From Monodelphis domestica (lineage: Eukaryota; Chordata; Mammalia; Didelphimorphia; Didelphidae), in the NCBI RefSeq assembly GCF_027887165.1, contig NC_077232.1, positions 7,905,891 through 7,969,890 of the forward strand: a stretch of DNA of 64,000 nucleotides, in the 5' to 3' direction. A model generated the notes under the pieces. It saw only the letters and a program-made list of their open reading frames with translations. It did no database searches and was not told the origin of the DNA. Every line of letters begins with the position of its first letter. Positions within the stretch are counted from its first letter, which is position 1. Positions 44,810-55,600 of the stretch are shown piece by piece. Position numbers and translations under genes: made by a program.

Positions 44810-46030
44810 GGGGTGGGGCTGGTGGGAGCTACCCTTTCCCGTGGCCCCAGGCAGCCAAGGGTACCATTTTGTGGGACCTGTGAGTGGGGACAAAGGACAA
44901 AACCGAATATTGGTTCGGGGATTTTAATATTGGAAAAGAGAAAATGGCCATCCCTGCCCTCTCTGACATTACCTTCGGGTGAGCCCGGTTGTTCGCTCAC
45001 AGTTACTCTCAGAGAGTGCCCAAGTTGTGGCTCAGGCTCTCTCTCCCTCTTCCCCCTTCTGGCCTTTCTCTTGCTCTGACACAAGGCATAGGAAAAAGGG
45101 AGAAGTGAAATCAGGCAGCAGTTGTCTGGGTTTCCAGGTCATGTTACTATTTTTATAGTAGTTTGCTGTAACCTTTCCTTCCCCCAGAGGTGCTTCTCTT
45201 GTTCTACTGTGGAGCATTGGATGGTCAACCACTTTGGCCGACTGTGGGCACCACTCAGCTTGCTGTCCTCCCTTTGCAACAACTGACAGGAATTCAACAC
45301 TTTTTCTTTTTAAATATCACAGTATTCAGCCAGTGTTACGGTATGTCTGCAAGTCTTGTCAGGCTAGTCTCTCAGGACCTAAAAATGAATATCATTTAGG
45401 AGACAAGAGACAGAGTGGGCAGGCTGCAATGCATAATAAACAACAAGGCCAAGCCAGAGTCCTGATCTCCCTGAAGAAGCATATCACCTTCAAGACAGAT
45501 GAGTTAAGTAACAAGAGTGAGGGAAGACCAAAGGACTCCACCAGGATCCTTTTGAGGTCAAATGAAGCCCCTTGCCCCAACAACATTGGGTAGACCCCTT
45601 GTGTTAAACTAATTGAAGGACATGGACAAGCTGGTGTAGATGGGTGATGGTTTGAAACAAGCTAAAAGGAACATCTACATTGATGAGACTATTTTGACTA
45701 CAGTGGGTATATCACCTTGAGCAGCTGAGTGACTTCAAGCTGGGTGTCTTGAAAATATACTGCAAGTAAGGAATGAGCTAGGTCCAGAACTGAAGGAGAG
45801 GGAGGGAGGAGAGTCTGCATTGTTTTTCCAAAATTGTGCAGAGCTTTCATGATTCCAAATGGCTTCCTACAAAAAAACTCACCTAATTTTAACGTGAGTA
45901 GTCTGGGAATTGGGGTATATGGGGTGCTCAGGGAGGGGTAGTATCTCTGGTATGGAGGGCTTGTCGTACCCTCTTAGGGCAGCTCTCCAGCCTCTGACCC
46001 TCACCTGACACCCAGCTCTCACTTGTGGCT
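44810..46030. other. Intergenic stretch, nothing assigned
   Basis: The part at 45190-45800 looks single-copy and is not one of the repeats I know. Its frames are short and carry no recognised domain. Confidence 0.4.
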
Positions 46031-46450
46031 CCTAGTAGCTGCTAGCATGCGGCAGCGGCCACACCCCAGGCAATGGCTTCGACAGGCCGGCTAAACCTTG
46101 TGAGGGTAGCCATCGGGTCGTAGACCCCTGGTGAACCAAGGCTTTGCTCACCCAGCATATGAAGACTGCTTCGGCTGAACAGGCAGAAGAAACCAATAAG
46201 AAGGTTCAATGGCTGAGATGGCGACGCAGCAAAGCACTGTGGAGTGCTTAGGGCATGTTGGAGTGCAAAGGACAACACGGCCATCCAATGCAGCTGAGGA
46301 AGTCTCCAGGTGTAACGATTTTTTGTGCCACTGGACCCAGGCTTCTAATGCCAAGAGAGTGGGACTGTCTCTGTGCATCGACTTTTCCACTTAAATCTCC
46401 TTCACACACAAGTGTCTTTGTGCACACTCATCTATACACCATAGATGAAA
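46030..46450 (+). repeat. RTE-type LINE fragment (tentative)
   Basis: The sequence from 'cctgacacccagctctcacttgtgg' through 'gagatggcgacgcagcaaagcactgtgg' to 'catagatgaaaacacacaaagac' reads like a long, fairly well kept retroposon piece, which I associate with mammalian RTE elements. The identity is from memory only. Confidence 0.4.
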
Positions 46451-46919
46451 ACACACAAAGACAATCCTCATCCTCGGTTACCGAGAGACTACTACTACTA
46501 GTTTGGGAATAGAAATCATGGAACATTTTGATCTTCAAGAATCTGAATTATGGGTGACCCAAAAGATACACGATTAGCACATGGCCATTGATACATTGCC
46601 AGGTGACTTAGGCACATGCTGTGGTTGATATAAAAGACATACATTCCCTGGTTGCTGGTCAGAAAAGGAGGCAAAATGATCATGACCCATGAGGGCAGAA
46701 GATAGAAGATAGACAGACACAAGATTCTAAAAGACCTAGAGAGAGACTTCCAATGTGTTGAGTCGGAAAATTTATGAAAGGATATGGGCAAGAATCATGA
46801 AGGATTAAAAAAAGAAACATGGATGGGAGCAAAGCGATAAAAAGGCAAAGAGGATGAATGGTTTTCAAAAGAATGGCACACCATTAACCACCAGATGGAA
46901 GAACTCTAAGACAGTAATG

Positions 46920-47060
46920 AAAGAGATTCAAGTTAAAACAACACTGAAGTTTTATTTCATACCCTTCATGATAGAATAGGTGATCAAAGATGCTAGTAGT
47001 CAAAGCTAAACTACCTGTAGGAAGAGATACATGAATACATTGCATAAGTATCATCAAGAG
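46920..47060 (+). repeat. Old L1 ORF2 C-terminal relic
   Basis: Translation gives 'EIQVKTTLKFYFIPFMI', which parallels the '[18 protein letters not shown]' stretch of the intact L1 in this window. Confidence 0.5.
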
Positions 47061-47139
47061 ATAATTTTAATTTTAGTATCCTTTAACCCAGTGTTGACAC
47101 AGGGCCTGGGTCATAGTAAATACTCAATAAATGTTTATC

Positions 47140-47335
47140 AATTGGGGAGGCAGATAGGTGGTTTCATGAATTGAGAGCCAGGCCTAGAGATTGGGTTCAA
47201 ATTAGGCCTCAGGTGCTCTGATTACATGTCCCTGGGCAAGTCATTTAACCCTCATTGCCAAGTTCTTACCACTCTTCTGACTTGGAACAAATACACAATA
47301 TTAATTCTAAGATGGAAGGTAAGAGTTTTTTTAAT
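47140..47335 (+). repeat. CORE-SINE
   Basis: The tail is intact ('cttaccactcttctgacttgg...agatggaaggtaagag'). The head is partly deleted. An L2 3' end (tactcaataaatgttta) lies just before it. Confidence 0.8.
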
Positions 47336-47369
47336 TTTTAAATTTTTCTTAGTATTAATTGATTACTAC

Positions 47370-47640
47370 TGGACTGAAGGAGTTCAGACAGTCCCCATGT
47401 GCACTAAGATTTTCAGAACAGTCCTTTTTGTGGTAGCAAAAAGCAAGCAAGAAAGTGCGTGTCCATTGTTTGGGGAATGGCGAGCAGGTAAGCCCATGTC
47501 ATTTCTGTTACTGTTTCTGTTTCTCCATAAGCCATAGAAGAACATCTCTTAGCTGTTAAGGAAGGAGCTCTGAATCGTTCCATCATGTTGATAGTCAAAA
47601 AAACTGGAGTCTTGGAGACTCAGGACAAGAGACGGTAGGA
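47370..47640 (+). repeat. Old L1 ORF2 end relic
   Basis: The wording 'CTKIFRTVLFVVAKSKQ' followed by 'CPLFGEW' matches the end of L1 ORF2. It is interrupted from 46920-47060 by the SINE. Confidence 0.55.
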
Positions 47641-47994
47641 GTCGCTCCTACATGGAAACGAATGGCTGGACTAGATGAACCTTTGTCCTCTGGCCATTCC
47701 TTTCAGCACTACACAGTACAAGGCATTCTATTCTTTCTCCTAGCCTCCCCTAGTGGATAGGCATTGAGGAACCGCCCAAGGGTAGGAGGACCTTTTTTTT
47801 TTCATTCTCAGCTCTATTGAGGGTTTCACCCCTCTCTACAAGAAAGGTCTAAGTCCCTGAGCTGACTCTTCGAACAAGCCATGAGGTGGGTGGTAGGATG
47901 AAGTCAACTGACCCCAAGGGAAGCCAATCATGGGAAAGTCGGATATCGGTCTTCAGCTAAGAGGAGGCAGCTCAGGCAGTGTGAATAAAACACA

Positions 47995-48175
47995 GTAGGG
48001 GACCAGTGGATAGAGAGCCAGGCTTGGAAACAGGAGGTCCTGAGTTCAAAAGTGACCTCAGATGTTTTCTAGCTGTGTGACTAGGCAATTCATTTTACCT
48101 CAGTTGCCTAGTCATTATATGGTTTACCAATACCTAGTATCGGATTCTAAGGCAGAACGTAAAAGAAAAAAAAAT
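47995..48175 (+). repeat. CORE-SINE, diverged
   Basis: The motifs 'gtggatagagagccaggcttgg' to 'ctaaggcagaacgtaaaagaaaaaaaa' span the SINE. Confidence 0.75.
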
Positions 48176-48534
48176 GGACAGAACCCTTGGGATGGGGATT
48201 AGGAGAAGACTTGGGAGTGAGCTAATGCCTCTATCAATGAATGTGTGGAGGAGGGTTTAGGTCCACTCACTGACCTTCCCTAAGGGGAGTATGTTGGGGT
48301 GGGAGACTGGTGAGGAAGAGGCTGGATGGTAGGATTTGAAACTGTAGAGGTGCTAGGGACCATCCAGTCCAAGTGTTTGTAACCTTTGTGTCATGGACTC
48401 CTTTGGCCAATTTGCTTGGTGAAGCTTGGGGACCCTTTCTCAGAATCTAGGTAGGGTTGTTTTTTTAGTAAATAAATCCATTTATTATTTTCATTAGCTT
48501 GGTTATAAAACTTATATCTGCATAGAACAGATTT

Positions 48535-49010
48535 TGTATTTTTTCTTTTGTTCATTCTGACTCTTCATGACCCCACGGACCATAGTGCTCCAGGCCCTTC
48601 TATCCTCCACTTTCTCTCAGAGTTTGTCCAAGCTCATGTCTGTTGCTTGTATGACCCTTTCTCTTTGACTTCTATCCTCTGATGTCCTCTTCTCCTTCTG
48701 CCTTCCATCTCCCATCCCAACACCAGGGTGTTTTCCAGTGAATCCTGTCTTCTTGTGGCCAAAGTATTTAAGCTTCAGCTTCAGAATCTGACCTTCCAGT
48801 GAAGGGGCTGAATTAATTTCTGAAGTATAGGCTGATTTGATCTCCTCGCTATCCAAGGGAATCTCAAAAATCTTCTCCAGCCCCACAAATTGAAAGTATC
48901 CATTCTGCCAGTGTTCAGCTTTCCTAAAGTTCAATTCTCACAGCCACATCTAACTCCTGGAAATACCATAGCTTTGGCCGCACAGCCTTTTGTGGGCAAG
49001 GCGATGTCTC
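48535..49010 (-). repeat. RTE/BovB-like LINE 3' end
   Basis: In reverse orientation the sequence reads 'LKLKYFGH' and 'ATDMSLDKL', parallel to the 'LKLQYFGH...DMSLSKL' end of BovB. The 3' end is 'cgtggggtcatgaagagtcagaatgaac', like the BovB terminus 'ggggtcgcaaagagtcggac'. It is decayed. Confidence 0.65.
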
Positions 49011-49297
49011 CGCTTTTGAGTATACTGTCCTGATTGGCCAAAGCTCTCCTTCCGAGGCTCAAGCATCTTTTAATCTCATGGCTGCCAGCACTGCCTGCCC
49101 AGGAATATGAAATCTGATGCTGCTTCTATTTCTGACAGTTTGTATTGAGGGAAAACCCAATATACCTGCATGATGCATCTTAGCTCTTGGCCTGACTAGC
49201 AGTTGAGATTGTTACTGTTTTGTGTGGCTAAAAAGAGCCAGTGAGGCTGAAATGTGAAATTCAATCTTCAGTGCTAGAAGCCATTAGGTTTTGTCTT

Positions 49298-49497
49298 TTT
49301 TAAACCTTTACCTTCTGTCCTCGAATCAATCCTGTGAGTTGGTCCCAAGGCAGAAGAGCAGGAAGGGCTAAAGCAGTGGGGGTTGAGTGACTTGCCCAGG
49401 GTCACACAGCTAGGAAGGGACTGAGATCAGATTTGAACCCAGGACCTCCCTTCTCCAGGCCTGGCGTTCTATCTACTAAGCCACCTCGTTCCCTCTA
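49298..49497 (-). repeat. CORE-SINE, full length
   Basis: All segments are present from 'taaacctttaccttctg' to 'ctaagccacctcgttcc'. Confidence 0.85.
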
Positions 49498-50035
49498 GCC
49501 TTTAGTTTGTAATAGCTAACATGGGTGGGGATGGGCAGTCATCCAGCACTGAAAAACAAGCTTTGTAACAACAGATAACCTTTAAACTAGCTTTCTGAAG
49601 CCCCCAGCAAATACTGGCATTTCCTTTAGCCAGGGGTTGCAATCCTACCATGTTACTTGGGCCCTGGGCCTTTCTTCAGAGACTGAAACCCTTGCCATTT
49701 CTGGCTGCTGCATTGTCCATCCTTCCTTTCTGCGGTGGCGCTGCCATTGCTTCTTAAGTTCACTTTGTTCACCTGTAAGAAGGTCTCCCCATTCTTCTCC
49801 GCCTCTCTCATGCTCCTTAAGAATGGCTCATACCACTGTTTGACTGTCTTCTATCCGGGGCTCTGAACCATTCTGGCTTTTTCTGCATCCCACTGTGGAG
49901 ATAATGGTAGGAGCTGTTGAGGAAGTTCCTGGTTGAGTTTTGGCCTTCATTCCTGCTGGGTTTTCCAGACATGCTCAATTTTCTGATTCCTAGTTTTAAG
50001 AGAAGCAGTAGAAGGCATTTTAAATGCTTCCTCTT

Positions 50036-50226
50036 AAAAAAAACCACACACACCTTCATCTTCTGTCTTATAATTGATGGCAAGTATTGTTTGCAAGGCA
50101 GAAGAGCTGTAAGAGGTAGGCAGTGGGGGTTAAGTGACTTGCCCAGGGTCACACAGCTAGGAAGTGTCTGAGGCCAGGTTTGAACCCAGGCCTGCCTCTC
50201 AATCCATGGAGCCACCTAGCCACCCC
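50036..50226 (-). repeat. CORE-SINE, full length
   Basis: The CORE 'gacttgcccagggtcacacagctaggaagtgtctgagg' is close to consensus, so this is one of the younger copies. Confidence 0.88.
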
Positions 50227-50734
50227 CCAGTTGCTCCCTCTTTGCAAGAATAACCTTGTTAACATGATCTTTCTGGCACATTCTGGACATCCCCACCTCC
50301 CATCGCTTCTGCTGCTGCTCCCTGAGGAATGACTGTAGAAAGTCTTTCCCCCCTTATTGTCAGTTCCTGAAGTCTCACCTTCCCTGGCATTTTCCTCAGA
50401 CCTTGCAGATCTTTCTCATCTTCTTTGCGCTCCCTAAGCTCAGCTCACCTGAGTTTCATTGCTGATTTCCCAGATTTTCCTACATATTTTTTTCCCCCTG
50501 AAAAGGCCATCATTAAGCAAAAAGAGAATGTGAGCTCTGGGAGGGCAGGGACCTCCGTAGGGTTTGTCTTTGTGCTCCCAGGAGCGCAGCCAGAACCCTG
50601 AGCCGGAGCTAGAAGACGAATGACCAAGAATCATGTTTTTAAATGCATAAAATAAAGCCACTTTTCCAGAGTTTCCGGAGCTCATGTCAGTCTCCTAAGG
50701 CTCCCGAGAGGTAGGTACTGCAGGTCAACCATTC

Positions 50735-50860
50735 ATTCTCTCTTTATATTTCAGGAAACTGAGGTTCTGAGTGCGACCTGAGCACGATCACACAGTAAAT
50801 GTCAGGCAGATTGCCGACGCAGGTCCCCCAGAATGCTAGTCTAGGACTGCATCCCCTCAT
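50735..50860 (-). repeat. MIR, antisense
   Basis: The motifs 'tttcaggaaactgaggttctgag' and 'gatcacacagtaaatgtcagg' follow antisense MIR. Confidence 0.55.
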
Positions 50861-50879
50861 GGCCACTTCATTCGGTTCC

Positions 50880-51330
50880 TCATCATCTGTCCCTACTCAG
50901 ACCATTGCACTAACTTCCTAGTTGGTCTCCCAGTCTCCAGCTTCTGTCCTCTCTACTTGACCCTCTGCGCAGTGGCCCAGGTGCTCTACCTAAGGCACAG
51001 GCCTGCTCGGCTCACTCCCCTGCTCAAGAAGCTTCAGTGGCCCCCTCTTGCCTCGGGATAAAATATAAGGTGTTTGACTTTCAACTCCCTGATCCCACGT
51101 GGCTCTCTTTCACCCCTCTCTGTTCAGGCCCAATTGGCCTTTTTGCTAGTCTTCATTCCTGCATTCCCTCCCTCTCTTGTCTCCAAGCCTTCGCACAGGC
51201 TACCCCTCTGTTTGGGAAGGCATCCCTCCGCCCTCACGGCTCCCTCACAGAACCTTGTCTTCCTCCCGTGGAAGCTAATCTCGACCCTCTTGGCACTAAT
51301 GCCCTCCCCATGACGCACCTATTTTGTATT
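50880..51330 (+). repeat. L2 LINE 3' region
   Basis: The motifs 'aagcttcagtggccccctcttgcctc', 'ccttcgcacaggctacccctctg' and 'gaaggcatccctccgcc' follow L2 order. Confidence 0.7.
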
Positions 51331-51439
51331 TACTTTGGTAAGTACCGCTGTACGAAGAACACGTGCACCCCTGCAACCAATGAGGACCCCCCAAGAATGG
51401 CACTCAAAGATGTCATCCCAAAATTGGGTCTCAGAAAAA

Positions 51440-51570
51440 AAGTCATGGAAGGCCTGGTTTGGCCCCTGACTGCCTGTGTGTCTTTGGATAAGTCTCTTAG
51501 CCTTTCTGGACCTCAGTTTCCCCATCTGTAAAATTAGGGGGTTCAACCCATGGCCCTGTCACCAGCTTTC
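51440..51570 (+). repeat. MIR
   Basis: The stretch 'tttggataagtctcttagcctttctgg' to 'cctcagtttccccatctgtaaaatta' is MIR in sense orientation. Confidence 0.7.
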
Positions 51571-52049
51571 AAGCTATGATCTTACGGTGAGGAAGAGCAT
51601 CCAGGTAGTATTGGCAGAGATGCCCATCAAACAGCGTCAGGGCTCCAAGTTCAAGGTCCTGCTCTCAGGGAAGCATGGAGAAGCAGCCAGGTATCAGGGT
51701 ATCATGGGCAAAAGACCTCTAGGCTTTGAGTCCAAGGCTTTGGGGAGAGGTCCCCCAGTTATCTTAGAGCATGGCCCTTGGCAGCGTTTCCTCCTTGTAC
51801 TCCCCGGCCTCCCCAGGGCCCTTCCCTCTGGGGTGGTGGTATACAAAGGTCATTTGGGAGGCTCAGCCTCCACACAAGGCCCTCCCCACTTCCAGAGCCT
51901 CCTCCTCTGTACAAGGTCTATGAAACAGATGGGAGTCTGACTCATGGAAATGAAGATTGAGTCACTGGGACAGAGGAGGCATAAACAGCCCCCTCCAGCC
52001 CTGGGGTGCCCTGCCGGGCCCTGCTCTGTGGCCTACGGTGGGCTGGCAT

Positions 52050-52064
52050 TGCCATCTAGTGGCC
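52050..52064 (-). promoter_or_regulatory. CTCF-type motif upstream of SLC25A45
   Basis: The minus strand reads GGCCACTAGATGGCA, a close match to the CTCF core CCA(C/G)(C/T)AG(A/G)(G/T)GGC. It lies about 500 bp before the SLC25A45 ATG. Confidence 0.6.
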
Positions 52065-52531
52065 CTTAGCCCTCTCAACGGCTCTGGCCAGTCCCAGGAA
52101 TGAATTTCTGTAGAGCTGCTGACACAAGAAGTAGGGAGCCTGGCGGTGTGAAGGGGGCAGGAGAGCTGCAGCTCGCAGGGGCCACCTTCCATGCCAGGCG
52201 CATGGCTGACTCCGGAAAGATTTCCTAGGCTGGGAGTCCGGATGCTGGGCTCACGCTTCAGACATCCAGCATGCCCACGAGGAGGGGAGCTCCTTCTGTC
52301 ACGGGGCTGACGAGATCTCCCTGTCCCCGTCTCCCGGAACATTTCGGTTTCTCCTTCTTCCTTTCTTGCACCTTATCCAGGCTCTGTCCCTCCCTCCAAG
52401 GTCCTTGGGCCTGGGCACTGAGCCACTTCTCACCCCCTCCACCTAGGTTTAAACATTAGTGAGAGGCTATCAGCTCAGGACTGGGGGAGGAGCTGGATTA
52501 CACTTGGTGTCAACATCTCCCCCTTTGCCAG

Positions 52532-52603
52532 AGCCCCCTGGTTCCTGGCTCTGGGTGCCCTGGACGATGCCTGTGGAAGAGTTTGTGGCAGGATGGATCT
52601 CTG
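52532..52603 (+). other. SLC25A45: SLC25A45 first coding exon with its 5' UTR part
   Basis: A good acceptor (ctccccctttgccag ending at 52531) precedes the ATG at 52567, so an upstream non-coding exon is likely. I could not locate it. The donor is gtgagaag at 52604. The start has A at -3. Confidence 0.55.
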
Positions 52604-55600
52604 GTGAGAAGTTTTTCTTTCTGGTGTGTCAGAGCACCCGGCAATAGTGCATCCCTGTGCGGGGTGTGTGAGAGAGGCAGGCAGAGGAAGGGGGAGAAAA
52701 AGAGAGAAAGGGAGCAAGCGAGAAAGAGAGGAAGGGAGAGAGAGAAAGCAAGGGAGAAGGATGAGAGAGCGAGAGAGCGAAAGAGGAGAGAGAAATAGAG
52801 GGAGAGCAAGAGGGAGAGACAAAGGGAGGGGAAGAGACAGAGGAGAGAGATGAGAGAGGAGAGAAAGGATGAAAGAAAGAGAATGAGAGGAGAGATAGAG
52901 GCAGGAGAGAGAATGAGAGGAGAAAGGAGGAAGGAGGGAGAGAGAAGGGGAGAGTAAATGAGAGGAGACAGAGGCAGGAGAGAGACAAAGGGAGGGGAAG
53001 AGACAGAGATGAGAGAGACAAGAGAGGAGAGAAAGGATGAAAGAAAGAGAATGAGAGGAGAGATAGAGGCAGGAGAGAGAATGAGAGGAAGAGAGGAGAA
53101 AGGGAGAGAGAGAGGAAGGGAGGAAGAGAAATGAGAGAGCAGAGTAAGGGTAAGAGAGAAAGAGAGAATAAGAGGAAAGAGGCAGGAGAGAGAAAGTGAG
53201 GGGTAGAGAGAGATCACTGAGGGCTATGACCAAGGCCAGACCTAGGATAACAAGACATGGTGAGGGCACGGTGCCCGATGAACTCCCTGTGTGGCGCCAT
53301 TTTAACTATAAACCTCCATTAGAGAAAGGGCAGCCCCTCCTCTGAGCCCGACTCCCTTCCACCTCCCCAGCCACCCCATGGCGCTGCCTGACGATGGCAC
53401 ACCCGAGGCCTTCTGGACAGGTGCCCTTGTTGGAGCGTGACCTTGGATCTCTTTATCTGTGCCAGGGCCGTGGCTCCGGGGATAAGAGGGGAGGCGGCTG
53501 CTCTCCCAGTTCTGAACGATCCTCCTCGTGGCCCAGGTGGCCTTTCTGGCCATCCGTATCCCCAGTACCTGGTACTGACTGCGTAGGGCCCAGCCCCCAG
53601 CGCTTCTCCCACCGCTCTGGAAGCCATTTATGTGGACTCCAGGAACTGGGGAAGACAGCTTGAACCTTGGACTTATGGCAGGCGCCTCAGCCTCTGCCCC
53701 TAGAGCTCCAGGCCATGGCCAGTACGGCCAAAGCCCTCCGCCCACTTTCCCTGTCCGCTCTTAGTCCTCCAGACAAACAAAGGGAGTCTTTCTTTCCCTC
53801 AAACCTCCTCCCCAGAGTCCTAAAGTCAAAGAGCTTTCAAAATCAGACTCCATCTACCCACACAGTAACTCTTCCCTTCTGTCTTGTGTATTGGTTCCAT
53901 GGCAAAGGCGAGGCAGTGGTGGGTAAGTGACTTGTCCAGGGTCACCCAGCTAGGAAGCACGGAGGACGCCCAGTCTCTAGGCCTGGCTCTCCCTCCCTCG
54001 CCGCCCTGGCTCCCTGTGTGTTTGTAGGGCTTTCCTCCCCATCGTCTCCCTCCCTAAAAGAGTAGCCTCCGGCAATGTTTGCCCCAAGTCCTGCAGAAGT
54101 AGCCACTGGTGAGGATGGGGGGGGGCTGGATGGGAAAGAAGGCGACGTTGGCAAGCGGAGCCCTTGTCATTCCCTCCTCTCACGCCTGATCAGGGATCCT
54201 TTGAGAAGAAATCCCAGCTCAGGGTGCTGGTCAGAGGAGTGCCCTGGTCCTCCCCGGCCCGGCCAAGAGGGAGAGCTGGATTCTGGGGGAGGAGGAAGCA
54301 GGTCAGAGCGGGGTTCTCCCCTTCTCCCCTCCGGGCTGATACTCCCTTTCGGGGTCTGGCCCCACGGCCCGGGTCCCAGCTCTTTCTCCTTGTCTACAGG
54401 AGTTCTGGGCTTGATGCTAGGACACCCCATAGACACAGTGAAGGTGAGCCTGGGAAAAGTGGGGAGGGGTGGGTGGGGAGGAAAGCTGCGGCCAGGGCTT
54501 GGACGGCCATTCCCTCTGCCCCCAAAGCAGCAACTCTCAAAGCTGGGGGGCTCTTGGGGAGCAGAACACAAGCCTGAGGGGGCACCCATTAAGCTGCAGG
54601 CCCCCGGCTCACCCCCTCTTTCCTTGGCCACCTCCTGATGTGATGCGAGTTCAGCGTCTCCTCCGCCTCCAGGTTCGGCTGCAGACCCAGAACACATACC
54701 GGGGCATCGTGGACTGTGTGATCAAGACGTACCGCCGGGAGTCAGTAAGGGCTCCGTTCTCGGGGGGCTGGTGGTGAGGGGGGACGACGCGGCCAGGGGC
54801 CGATCTCCCTGTCCCAGCCCTGACGGGGGAGGAACAGGGCAGCTGGCAGTGTGGAGAGGCAAGATGGAAAGACCTAGCCTAGGAGGCCGGAAATGCGGGG
54901 TCTTGTCCCAGCTTTGCCGCCGTGGGCCTGGGGGGCCGATCTCCTCCTCTTCCTCTCCCCGGCTCATCTTTCAAGGCCCTTCGAGGCCCCAGACGAGGAC
55001 GCCGAGGCTCCCGGAGCTCAGGAATTTGAAGTCTCGAGTTCTGGGGCGCCTCTGTGAGCCTTTAGGGCAGGCGGGAGCCACTCGGAGGCCTTTCGGCGCC
55101 TGTAGGTGCCGGGGAGGCCCGCGGGCTCGGAGAGTGAGCGCCGCCTGTCTCTGACAACAGGTCCTGGGCTTCTTTAAGGGGATGAGCTTCCCCATCGGCA
55201 GCGTGGCCGTGGTCAACTCTGTCCTCTTTGGCACCTACAGCAACTCCCTGCTTCTGCTCAGCTCCACGCCCCACCAGGACCGCCGGGCTCAGCCCCCCAG
55301 CTATGGCCACGTCTTCGTGGCCGGCAGCCTTGCGGGCTTTGTGCAGGTAAGGCCGGGCCTCCTCCCTCCCAGGGGCACCCGTGCTCAGCCGTCTCCAGGC
55401 TGCCATCCGTCTCTGACCCGCGAAGGCTCCTTCCCTGGCAGATGAGGTCGCTCTTCTCTGTAGAACCCTGAGCCCAAGACCCCCTCCTTCAGAAGAGCCC
55501 AAAGCCTCCCCCCGGGGAGCCTCACTCCCAGCCTCTGGAGGCCCAGTGGACAGGCTGCAGAGGCCCGAGGTGAGGGGAAGCAGGGCGGGAGAAGCCCCAT

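Noticed and set aside
52475-53269. Minus-strand frame of 264 codons rich in Leu and Ser
   Set aside because: It is the complement of the polypurine tract, so low complexity explains it fully.
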